Of a DNA stretch of 64,000 nucleotides, positions 47,801 to 59,300 are shown piece by piece. The DNA is taken from positions 1 to 64,000 of the forward strand of contig NW_027327624.1 in the NCBI RefSeq assembly GCF_047675955.1, read 5' to 3'. Each line of letters begins with the position of its first letter. The stretch's first letter is position 1. The DNA is from Chlorocebus sabaeus. Its lineage: Eukaryota > Chordata > Mammalia > Primates > Cercopithecidae. Below the pieces are notes generated by a model. The model was not told where the DNA came from. It did not search any database and saw nothing but the letters and a program-made list of their open reading frames with translations. The position numbers and the translations under genes were made by a program.

Positions 47801-48510
47801 TTTCTCAGAAAGCTTCTTTCCAGTTTTTAATGGAAAATAATTCCTTTTTCACCATAGCCCTCTATGGGATTCTAAATATTACTTTCCAAATTTCAGAAGA
47901 ACAGTCTTAGTGAAATGCCCCTTGAGGGGAAATCTGTAACACTCTGAGATGAATTAACAGAACACAAAGCAGTTTCTCAAAAAGCTTCTTTTCGGATTTT
48001 ATCTTACTATATTTCCTTTTTCAACATAGCCCTCTATGGTCTTCCAAATATCACTTTGCAAAATACACAAGATCTGTCTTTGTGAAAGACTTCTTGAATG
48101 GAAAGCCGTAACCCTCTGAGATGAGTTAACAGAACCCAAAGCAGTTTCTCAGAAAGCTTCTTTTCAGTTTTTATCTTAGGATATTTTCTTTTTCAGCATA
48201 GCCCTCTATGGGCTTCCAAAAACATTTTGGAAAATATCATGTTGCAAATTCCACAAGAACACTCTTAGCGAAAGGATTCTGCACGGTAAAGCTGTAAATC
48301 TGTGAGATGAACTAACAGAACACAAAGCGGTTTCTCAGAAACCTTCTTTTCGTTTTTTATCTTAGGATATTTCCTTTTTCACCAAAGCCCTCTATGGGCT
48401 TCCAAATATCACTTTGCAAATTCCAGAACAGTCTTAGCGAAAGGCTTCATGAGAGGAAAACTGTAACCCTGTGTGATGAATTAAGAGAACACAAAGCAGT
48501 TTCCTAGAAT
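41891..48510. repeat. Divergent alpha-satellite monomers, about 39 units
   Basis: The right edge of the 3/5-mer array falls within a B monomer at about 41,890 ('cacc' in place of 'caca', then 'cttagtgaacggc'). Beyond it the monomers are head-to-tail and diverged. Contents noted separately: the paralogue of 18,955-19,390 at 41,955-42,390, a tandem monomer duplication at 43,731-44,070 and a decayed duplication at 46,390-46,950. One monomer near 48,215-48,245 contains a small insertion ('acattttggaaaatatcat'). No gene. Confidence 0.9.
43731..44074. repeat. Recent tandem duplication of one 172-bp monomer
   Basis: Two neighbouring monomers share 'tgagggtcaagctataac', 'gtattaacataacacac', 'cagattctctgaaagctac' and 'tctcaagtttttaacgg' at an offset of 172 bp (43,801 and 43,973). 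They differ mainly at 'aaagataac' versus 'aaatatcac'. The surrounding monomers lack these variants. Confidence 0.88.
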
Positions 48511-48527
48511 GATTGTCTGCAGTATTT
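48511..48527. repeat. Target-site duplication of L1 copy 3, left (17 bp)
   Basis: gattgtctgcagtattt, repeated exactly at 50,339-50,355. The last four bases (attt) can also be read as the start of the L1 segment. Confidence 0.92.
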
Positions 48528-49191
48528 TTATAGTATTAGGTCTAACATTTAAGTCTCTAATCCATCTTGAATTAATTTTCGTATAAGGAGTAAGGAAAGG
48601 ATCCAGTTTCAGCTTTCTACTTATGGCTAGCCAGTTTTCCCAGCACCATTTATTAAATAGGGAATCCTTTCCCCATTTCTTGTTTCTCTCAGGTTTGTCA
48701 AAGATCAGATGGCTGTAGATGTGTGGTATTATTTCTGAGGACTCTGTTCTGTTCCATTGGTCTATATCTCTGTTTTGGTACCAGTACCATGCTGTTTTGG
48801 TTACTGTCGCCTTGTAGTATAGTTTGAAGTCAGGTAGCATGATGCCTCCAGCTTTGTTCTTTTGACTTAGGATTGTCTTGGAGATACGGGCTCTTTTTTG
48901 GTTCCATATGAAATTTAAAGCAGTTTTTTCCAATTCTGTGAAGAAGCTCATTGGTAGCTTGATGGGGATGGCATTGAATCTATAAATTACCTTGGGCAGT
49001 ATGGCCATTTTCACGATATTGATTCTTCCTATCCATGAGCATGGTATGTTCTTCCATTTGTTTGTGTCCTCTTTGATTTCACTGAGCAGTGGTTTGTAGT
49101 TCTCCTTGAAGAGGTCCTTTACATCCCTTGTAAGTTGGATTCCTAGGTATTTTATTCTCTTTGAAGCAATTGTGAATGGAAGTTCATTCCT
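48528..49191 (-). pseudogene. L1 copy 3: inverted ORF2 segment
   Basis: Encodes about 220 residues of ORF2 downstream of the reverse transcriptase core (RNELPFTIASKRIKYLGIQL to RPNTIKIL), open but with no L1 start. The open frame continues at each end into unrelated sequence: inverted L1 upstream and satellite downstream. A fragment, not a gene. Confidence 0.9.
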
Positions 49192-50089
49192 AGAGGAAAA
49201 CCTAGGTAGTACCATTCAGGACATAGGCATGGGCAAAGACTTCATGTCTAAAACACCAAAAGCAACGGCAACAAAAGCCAAAATTGAGAAATGGGATCTC
49301 ATCAAACTAAAGAGCTTCTGCACAGCAAAACAAACTACCATCAGAGTGAGCAGGCAACCTACAGAATGGGAGAAAATTTTTGCAATCTACTCATCTGACA
49401 AAGGGCTAATATCCAGAACCCACAAAGAACTCAAACAAATTTACAAGAAAAAAACAAACAACCCCATCCAAAAGTGGGCAAAGGATATGAACAGACATTT
49501 CTCAAAAGAAGACATTCATACAGCCAACAGACACATGAAAAAATGCTCATCATCACTGGCCATCAGAGAAATGCAAATCAAAACCACAATGAGATACCAT
49601 CTCACACCAGTTAGAATGGCGATCATTCAAAAGTCAGGAAACAACAGGTGCTGGAGAGGATGTGGAGAAATAGGAACACTTTTACACTGTTGGTGGGATT
49701 GTAAACTAGTTCAACCATTATGGAAGACTGTATGGCGATTCCTCAAGGATCTAGAACTAGATGTACCATATGACCCAGCCATCCCATTACTGGGTATATA
49801 CCCAAAGGATTATAAATTATGCTGCTATAAGGACACATGCACACGTATGTTTATTGCAGCACTATTCACAATAGCAAAGACTTGGAATCAACCCAAATGT
49901 CCATCAGTGACAGATTGGATTAAGAAAATGTGGCACATATACACCATGGAATACTATGCAGCCATAAAACAGGATGAGTTTGTGTCCTTTGTAGGGACAT
50001 GGATGCAGCTGGAAACCATCATTCTTAGCAAACTATCACAAGAACAGAAAACCAAACACCGCATGTTCTCACTCGTAGGTGGGAACTGA
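49192..50089 (+). pseudogene. L1 copy 3: ORF2 C-terminal segment
   Basis: About 298 codons of the ORF2 C-terminus, from EENLGSTIQD through the cysteine motif (CWRGCGEIGTLLHCWWDC) to GGN-stop at 50,087-50,089. The frame is undamaged, which suggests a fairly recent insertion. An upstream ATG in the inverted segment gives an artificial 327-codon frame that starts in antisense L1 DNA. It lacks endonuclease and reverse transcriptase. Confidence 0.9.
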
Positions 50090-50338
50090 AAAATGAGATC
50101 ACTTGGACTCGGGAAGGGGAACATCACACACCGGGGCCTATCATGGGGAGGGGGGGAGGGGGGAGGGATTGCATTGGGAGTTATACCTGATGTAAATGAT
50201 GAGTTGATGGGTGCAGCACACCAACATGGCACAAGTATACATATGTAGCAAACCTGCACGTTGTGCACATGTACCCTACAACTTGAAGTTTAATAATAAT
50301 AAATAAATTAAAAAAAAAATTAAAAAAAAAAAAAGAAA
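50090..50338 (+). other. L1 copy 3 3' UTR, G-rich tract, poly-A signals and tail
   Basis: Contains the polypurine tract at 50,143-50,169 (runs of 4-7 G), an L1RS-like 3' UTR, AATAAA at 50,298-50,303 and again at 50,302-50,307, and an A-rich tail with interspersed T and G up to 50,338. Confidence 0.88.
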
Positions 50339-50355
50339 GATTGTCTGCAGTATTT
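50339..50355. repeat. Target-site duplication of L1 copy 3, right (17 bp)
   Basis: gattgtctgcagtattt follows the A tail. The satellite continues as 'aacgcaacatatttcc', in phase with the interrupted monomer. Confidence 0.92.
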
Positions 50356-53300
50356 AACGCAACATATTTCCTTTTTCTCCGTAGCCCTGTATGGGCTTCC
50401 AACTATCACCTTGCAAATTCCACAGGAACAGTCTTAGTGAATGGCTTCTTGAGGGGAAAGCTGTAACTCTGTTAGATGAATTAAGAGAACACAATGCAAT
50501 TTCTCAGAAAGCTTCTTTTCTGTTTTTATCTTAGGATATATACTTTTTCGCCATAACCCTCTATGGGCTTCCAATATCGCTTTGCAAATTCCACAAGAAC
50601 AGTCTGAGTGAACGGCTGCTTGAGGGTAAACTGTAACTCTGTGAGATGAATTAACAGAACATAAAGCAGTTTCTCAGAAAGCTTCTTTGCAGTTTTTAAC
50701 AGAGGATATTTCCTTTTTCTCCGTAGCCTTATATGGGCTTCTAAATATCACTTTGCAAGTTCTACAAGAACAATCTTAGCGAAAGGCTTCTGAGGGAAAA
50801 GCTGTAATTCTGTGAGATGAATTAACAGAACACAAAGCAGTTTCTCAGCCATCTTCCTTCCAGTTTTTAACGGAAGATATTTGCTTTTTCACCATAGCAC
50901 TCTAAGGGTTTCCAAATATCACTTTGCAAATTCCACAAGAACAGTCTTAGCGAGAGGGTTCTTGACGGAAAAGCTGTAACTCGGTGAGATGTATTAACAG
51001 AACACACGGTAGTTTCTCAGAATGCTTCTTTCCACTTTTTAACGGAAGATATTTTCATTTTCACGATAGCCTTCTATGAGCTTCCAAATATCACTTTGCA
51101 AATTTCACAAGAACAGTCTTAGTGAACGACTTCTTGAGGGGAAAGCTGTAACTCTGTGAGATAAACTAACACAACACAAAGAAGTTTCTCAGACAGTTTC
51201 TTAATATTTCCATTTTCACAATAGCCCTCAATGGGCTTCCAAATATCATTTTGCAAATTTCACAAGAACAGTCTTAGTGAACGACTTATTGAGGGGAAAG
51301 CTGTAACTCTGTAACGTGAATTAACATAATACAAAGCAGTTTCACAGAAAGCTTCATTTCAGTTTTTATCTTAGGATGTTTTCTTTTTCACCATAGCCCT
51401 CAATGGGCCTCCAAATATCACTTTGCAAATTCCACAAGAAAAGTCTTCGTGAACGGTTTCTTGAAGGGAAAGTTGTAACTCTGTGAGATGAATTAACAGA
51501 ACACAAAGCAGTTTCTCAGAAAGCTTCTTTCCAGTTTTTACCCGAAGATTTTTTCTTTTTCACCATAGCCCACTATGGGCTTCCAAATATCACTTTACAC
51601 ATTCCACAAGTACAGACTTAGCGAAAGGTTTCTTAAGGGAAAAACTCTAACTCTTTGAGATGAATTAACAGAACACAAAACAGTTTTTCAGAAAACTTTT
51701 TCTCTGTTTTTATCTTAGGATATTTCCTTTTTCACCATAGCCGTCTATGGGCTTCCAAAAACATTTTGCAAGTTCCACAAGAACAGTCTTAGCGAAAGGA
51801 TTCTGGAGGGGAAAGCTGTAATTCTGTGAGATGAATTAAAAGAACACAAAGCAATTTCTCAGAAATCTTCTTTCTAATTTTTAACGGAAGATATTTCGTT
51901 TTTCACCATAGCCCTCTAGATGCTTCCAAATATCACTTTGAAAATTCCACAAGAACAGTCTTAGCGAAAGGTTTCTTTAGGGGAAAGTTGTAACTCTGTG
52001 AGATGAACTAACAGAACACAAAGCAGTTTCTCAGAAACCTTCTTTTCGGTTTTTATCTTACGATATTTCCATTTTCACCATAGCCCTCTAGGGGTTCCAA
52101 ATATCACTTTGTAAATTACACAAGAACATTCTTAGAGAAAGGCTTCTTGAGGGGAAAGCTGGAACTCCGTAAGATGAATTAACAGAACACAAAACGGTTT
52201 CTCAGAATCCTTCTTTTCAGTTTTTATCATAGGCTATTTCCTTTTTCACCATAGCCCTCTATGGGATTTCAAATATCACTTTGCAAATTCCACATGAACA
52301 GCCTTAGCTAAAGGCTTTTGAAGGGAAAGCTGTAACTCAGTGAGATGAATTAACAGAACACAAAGCAGTTTCTCAGAAAGATTCTTTCCAGTTTTTAACG
52401 GAACATACTTCCTTTTTCACCGTAGCCCACTATGGACTTCCAACTATAACCTTGCAAATTCCACAGGAACAGTCTTAGTGAACGGCTTCTTGACGGGAAA
52501 GCTGTAACTTTGTTAGATGAATTAAGAGAACACAATGCAGTTTCTCAGAAAGCTTCCTTACGGTTTTTATATTAGGATATTTCCTTTTTCGCCATAACCC
52601 TCTAGGGGCTTCCAAATATCACTTTGTAAATTCCTCAAGAACAGCCTTAGCGAAAGGCTTCTGGAGGAGAAAGCTGTAACTCTGTGAAATGAAATAAGAG
52701 AACACAAAGCAGTTTCTCAGAAAGCTTCTTTCCATTTTTTAACTGAAGATATTACCTTTTTAACGAAAGCTCTCTATGGGCTTCCAAATACCACTTTGCA
52801 AATTCCACAAGAACAGCCTTAGCGAAAGGCTTCTTGAGGGGAAAGCTGTAACTCTGTGAGATGAATTAAAAGAACACAAAGCAGTTTCTCAGAAAGCTTC
52901 TTTGCAGTTTTTTACGGAAGATATTTTCTTTTTCACCAAGCCCTCTATGGGCTTCCAAATATCACTTTGCAAATTCCACAAGAACAGTCTCAGCGTAAGG
53001 CTTCTTGAGGGGAAAGCTGTAACTCTGTGACATGAATTAACAGAACACAAAGCAGTTTCTCAGAAATCTTCTTTCCAGTTTTTAACTGAAGGTATTTCCT
53101 TTTTCACAATAGCCCTCTATGAGCTTCCAAATATCACTTTCCAAATTCCACAAGAACAGTCTTAGCGAAAGGCTTCTTGAGGGGAAGGCTGTAACTCTAT
53201 GAAATGAATTAACGGAACACAAATCAGTTTCTCAGAGAGCTTTTCTTCACTTTTTATCTTAAGATATTTCCTTTTTCACCACAGCTCTCTTTGGGCTTCT

Positions 53301-56300
53301 AAATATCACTTTCCAAATTCCACAAGAACTGTCTTGGGGAAAGGCTTCTTGAGCGGAAAGCTGTAACTATGTGGGTTGAATTATCAGAAAACAAAGCAGT
53401 TTCTCAGAAAGCTGCTTTCCAGTGTTTAACGGAAGGTATTTCCTTTTTCACCATAGCCCTCTAAGGGCTTCCAAATATCACATTCAATATTCCACAAGAA
53501 GAGTCTTAGTGAAAGGCTTCTTGAGGGGAAAGCTGTAATCAGAAAGCTTCTTTCCAATTTTTAACGGAAGATATTTCCTTTTTCACCATAGCCCTCTACG
53601 GACTTCCATATATCACTTTGCAAATTCCACAAGAACAGTCTTAGCGAAAGACTTCCTGATGGGAAAGCTGTAACTCTGTGAGATGAATTAACAGAACACA
53701 AAGTAGTTTCTCAGAGAGCTTCTTTCCAGTTTTTAGCTGAAAATATTTCCTTTTTCACCATAGCCTTCTATAGGCTTCCAAATATCACTTTGCAAATTCC
53801 ACAAGAACAGACTTAGTGAAAGGCTTCTTGAGGGGAATGCTGTAACTCTGTGAGATGAATTAACAGAACACAAAGCAATTTCTCAGAAAGCTTCTTTCCA
53901 GTTTTTAACGGAAGATATTTCCTTTTTCACTACAGCCCTCTAAGGGCTTCCAAATATCACTTGGCATATTCCACAAGAACAGCCTTAGCGAAAGGCTTCT
54001 TGAGGAGAAAGCTGTAACTCTGTGAAATGAATTATCAAAACACAAAGCAGTTTCTTAGAAAGATTGTTTTCAGTTTTTATCTTAGGATATTTCCTTTTTC
54101 ACCATAGCTCTCTATGAACTTCCAAATATCACTTTGCAAATTCTACAAGAACTGTCTTAGCGAAAGGCTTCTTGAAGGGAAAGGTGTAACTCTGTGAGTT
54201 GCATTAATAGAACACAAAGCAGTTTCTCAGAAAGACTGTTTCCAGTTTTTAAAGCAAGGTATTTCCTTTTTCACCATAGACGTCTTTGGGCTTCCAAATA
54301 TTACTTTGCAAATTCCACAAGAACAGTCTTAGCAAAAGGCTTCTTGAAGGGGAATCTGTAACTCTGTGAGATGAATTAACAGAACACAAAGCAGTTTCTC
54401 AGGAAGCTTCTTTCCAGCTTTTAACGGAAGATATTTCCTTTTTCACCAAAGCCCTCTATGGGCTTCCACGTATCACTTTGCAAATTCTACAAGAACAGTC
54501 TTAGCGAAATGCTCCTTGAGGGGCAATCTGTAACTCTGTGAAGTGAAATAACAGAACACAAAGCAGTTTCTCAGAATGCTTCTTTCCAGTTTTTAACGGA
54601 GGATATTTCCTTTTTTACCATAGCCCTCTATGGGCTTCTAATAACACGTTCTAAATTCCACAAAAATAGTCTTAGCGAAAGGCTTCCTTAGGGGAAAGCT
54701 GTAACTCTGTGAGACGAATTAACAGAACACAAAGCAGTTTCTCAGAAAGCTTATTTGTAGTTTTTATCTTAGGCTATTTCCTTTTTCACCAAAGACCGCT
54801 ATGGGCTTCTATATATCACATTCGAAATTCCACAAGAACAGTTTTAGGGAAAGGCTTCTAGAGGGGAAAGATGTAACTCTGTGAGATGAATTAACAGAAC
54901 ACAAAGCAGTTGCTCAGAAAGCTCCTTTCCAGTTTTTAACTGAAGATATTTCCTTTTTCACCTTTGCCCTCTAGGGTCTTCCCAATATCACTTTGCAAAT
55001 TCCACAAGAACAGACTTAGCGAAAGGCTTCTTAAGAGGAAAGCTATAACTCTATGACATGAATTAACAGAACACAAAGCAGTTTCTCGGAAAGCTTCTTT
55101 CCATTTTTTAACAGAAGATATTTCCTTTTTCACTATAGCCCTCTATGGGCTTCCAAATATCACTTGGCAAATTCCACAAGAACAGCCTTAGCGAAAGGTT
55201 TCTTGACGGGAAAGCTGTAACGCTCTGACGTGAAATATCAGAACACAAAGCAGTTTCTCTGAAAGCTTCTTTTCAGTTTTTGTATTAGGATATTTCCTTT
55301 TTCACCATAGCCCTATCTGGGCCTCTAAATATCACCTTCCAATTTCCACAAGAACAGTCTTAGCGAAAGGCTTCCAGAGGGGAAAGCTGTAACTCTGTGA
55401 GATGAATTAATATAACACAAAGCAGTTTCTCAGAAAGCTTCTTTTCGGTTTTTATCTTAGGATATTTCCATTTTCACCGTAACCCTCTCTGGGCATCCAA
55501 ATATCACTTTGCAAATTCCACAAGAGCAGTCTCAGTGAACTGCTCCTTGAGGGGAAAGCTGTAACTCTGTGAGATGAATTAACAGAACACAAAGCAGTTT
55601 CTGAGAAAGCTTCTTTCCAGTCTTTAACGGAAGATATTTCCTTTTTCACCATAGCCCTCTATGGGCTTCCAAATATCACTTTGCAAATTACACAAGAACA
55701 GCCTTAGAGAAAGGTTTCTTGAGAGGAAAGCTGTAACTCGGTGAGATGTATGAACAGAACTCACGGCAGTTTCTCAGAAAGCTTCTTTCCAGCTTTTAAT
55801 GGTAGATATTTTCTTTTTCACCATATCTCTCTATTGGTTTCCAAATATCAGTTTCAAAATTTCACAAGAATAGTCCTAGTGAACGGCTTCTTAAGGGGAA
55901 AGCTGTAACTTTGTGAGATGAATTAAGAGAACACAAAGCAATTTCTCAGAAAGCTTCTATCCAATTTTTAACTGAAGGTATTTCCTTTTTCACCATAGCC
56001 TTTTATGGGCTTCCAAATATCACTTTACATATTCCACAAGAACAGTCTTAGCGAAAGGCTTCTTGAGGGAAAAGCTGTAACTCTGTGAGATGTATTAACA
56101 GAACACAAAGCAGTTTCTCAGAAAGCTTCTTTTCAGTTTCTGTCTTAGAATATTTCCTTTTTCACCATAGCCCTCTATGGGTTTCCTAATATCACTTTGA
56201 AAATTTCACAAGAATAATCTTAGTGAACGGCTTCTTGAGGGGAAAGCTGTAACTCTGTGAGATGAACTAACAAAACAGAAAGAAGTTTCTCAGAAAGCTT

Positions 56301-59300
56301 GTTTTCGGTTTTTAACGGAAGATATTTCCTTTTTCACCATGGCCCAATAACGGCTTCCAAATTTCACTTTGTAAATTCCACAAGAACAGTCTTACTGAAA
56401 GGATTCTTGAGGGAAATGCTTTAACTCTGTGAGATGCATTAAGAGAACAAAAAGAAGTTTTTCAGAAAGCTTCTTTCCAATTTTTTAACTGAAGATATTT
56501 CCTTTTTCACATAGCCCTCTATGGGCTTCCAAATATCACTTTGCAAATTCCAAAAGAATAGTCTTAGCGATAGGCTTCTGGAGAGGAAAGCTGTAACTCT
56601 GTGAGATAAATTAACAGAACACAAAGCAGTTTCTCAGAAATCTTCTTTCCAGTTTTTAACGGAATAAATTTCCTTTTTCACCTTAGAGCTCTATGGGCTT
56701 CCAAACATGACTTTGCAGATTCCACAAAAACAGTCTTAGCGAAACGTTTCTTGAGGGGAAAGCTGTAACTCTTTGAGATTAATTAACAGAACACAAAGCA
56801 GTTCCTCAGAAAGTTTCTTTCAAGATTTTAACTGAAGATATTTCCTTTTCACCACAGCACTCTATGGGCTTCCAAATATCACTTTGCAAATCCCACAAGA
56901 ACAGTCTCAGCGAAGGGCTATTTGAGAGGAAAGCAGTATCTCGGTGAGATGTATTACCAGAACACACGGCAGTTTTTCAGAAAGCTTCTTTCCACTTTTT
57001 AACGGAAGATATTTCCTTTTTCACCATAACCTTCTATGGGCTTCCAAATATCACTTTGGAAATTCAACAAGAACAGACTTACCGAAAGGCTTCTTGAGGG
57101 GAAACCTGTAACTCTGTGAGATGAATTAACAGAAAACAGAGTAGTTTCTCAGAAATATTCCTTCCAGTTTTAAACGGAAGATATTTCCTTTTTCACCGTA
57201 GCCCTCTATAGGCTTCCAAATGTCACTTTACAAATTCCACAAAAACAGCCTTAAAGAAAGGCTTCTTGAGAGGAAAGCTGTAACTCGTTGAGATATATTA
57301 ACAGAATACACGGTAGTTTCTCAGAAAGTTTTTTGACAGTTTTTAACGGAATATATTTCTTTTTTCACCATATTCCTCTAAATGTTTCCAAATATCACTT
57401 TAAAAATTTCACAAATAATAGTCCTAGTGAACGGCTTCTTGAGGGGAAAGCTCTAACTCTGTGAGATGAACTAACAGAACGCAAAGCAGTTTCTCAGAAA
57501 GCTTCTTTTCGGTTTTTAATGGAATATACTACCCTTTTCACCATAGCCCTCTACCGCTTCCAAATTTCACTTTCCAAATTTCACAAGAACAGTCTTAGCG
57601 AAAGACTTCTTGAGGGGAAAGCTGTAACTCTGTGAGATGAATTAACAGAACACAAAGCAGTTTCTCAGAAAGCTTATTTTCAGTTTTTATCATAGGATAT
57701 TTCCTTTTTCACCGTAGCCCTCTATGGGATTACAAATATCACTTTGCAAATTCCAGAAGAACAGTCTTAGCGAAACGTTTCTTGAGGGGAAAGCTGTAAC
57801 GCTGTGAGTTGAATTAACAGAACACAAAGCAGTTTCTCAGAAGGTTTCTTTCAAGTTTTTAACTGAACATATTTCCTTTTTCGCCATAGCCCTCTATGGA
57901 TTCTCAAATATCATTTTGAAATTTCACAAGAAGAGTCTTAGTGAAAGGCTTCTTGACAGGAAAGCTGTAACTCTGTGAGATGAACTAACAGAACACAAAG
58001 CAATTTCTCAGAAGTCTTCTTTTCGGTTTTTAACGGAAGATATTTCCTTTTTCACTATAGCCCTCTAAGGGCTTCCAAATTTCACTTTGTAAATTCCACA
58101 AGGACAGACTTAGCGAAAGGCTTCTTGAAGGGAAAGCTGTAAATCTGTGAGATGCATTAAGAGAACAAAAAGAAGTTTCTCAGAAAGCTTCTTACCAGTT
58201 TTTAACTGAAGATATTTCCTTTTTCGCATAGCCCTCTAAGAACTTCCAAATATCACTTTGCTAATTACCCAAGAACAGTCTTAGCGAAGGGCTTCTTGAG
58301 TTAAAACCTGTAACTCTGTGAGATGAATTAACAGAACACAAAACATTTCTCAGAAATCTTCTTTTCAGTTTTTATCTTATTATACTTCCTTTTTCACCAA
58401 AGCCCTCTATGGGCTTCCAAATATCTCTTTGCAAATTCCACAATAACAGACTTAGCGAATGGCTTATGGAGGGGAAAGCTGTAACTCTGTGACATGAATT
58501 AACAAAACACACAGCAGTCTTTCAGAAATCTTTCTTCCAGTTTTAACCAAAGATATTTCCTTTTTCACCGTAGGCCTCTATGGGCTTCCAAATATCCCTT
58601 TTCAAATTCCACAAGAAGAGCCTTACAGAAAGGCTTCTTGAGAGGAAAGCTGTAACTCGGTGAGATGTATTAACAGAACACAAAGTAGTTTCTCAGAAAG
58701 CTTCTTTCCAGTTATTAAAGGAAGATATTTCCTTTTTCACCATAGCCTTCTATGGGTTTCCAAATATCACTTTGAAAATTTCACAAGAATAGTCCAATTG
58801 AACGGCTTCTGGAGGGGAAAGCTGTAACTCTGTGAGATGAACCAACAGAACACAAAGCAGTTTCTCAGAAAGTTTCTTTTCCGTTTTTAAAGGAAGATAT
58901 TTCGTTTTTCACCATAACCCTCTATGGGCTTCCAAATTTCACTTTGCAAATTCAAAAAGAACAGTCTTAGCGAAAGCCTTCTTGAGTGGAAAGCTGTTAC
59001 TCTGGGAGATGAATTAAGAGAACACAAGGAAGTTTCTCAGAGAGCTTATTTCCAGTTTTAATCTGAAGATATTTCCTTTTTCACATAGCCCTCTATGGGC
59101 TTCCAAATATCACTTTGCAAATTCCACAAGAACAGTCTTAGCGAAAGGCTTCTTGAGGGAAAAGCTGTAACTCTGTGAGATGAATTAACAGAACCCAAAG
59201 CAGTTTCTCAGAAAGCTTCTTTCTAGTTTCTAACTGAAGATATTTCCTTTTTCACCATAGCCCTCTACTGGCTTCCAAATATCACTTTGCAAATTAAACA

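Larger units (their letters stand above)
48528..50338 (+). mobile_element. Twin-primed (5'-inverted), 5'-truncated LINE-1, about 1.8 kb
   Basis: An L1 whose 3' part (49,192-50,338) is on the + strand with an A-rich tail and whose 5' part (48,528-49,191) is inverted. In L1 order the two pieces meet with no lost sequence: the inverted part ends at the codons for NTIKIL and the sense part begins at the codons for EENLGS, which are contiguous in intact copy 1. The physical joint at 49,189-49,191 shows 3 bp (cct) of microhomology. A 17-bp exact target-site duplication flanks the element. Confidence 0.95.

Noticed and set aside
48481..50402. Frames of 244 (-), 327 (+), 104 (-) and 73 (-) codons over L1 copy 3
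   Set aside because: They are ORF2 fragments fused across the inversion joint or into satellite, or antisense shadows; not genes.
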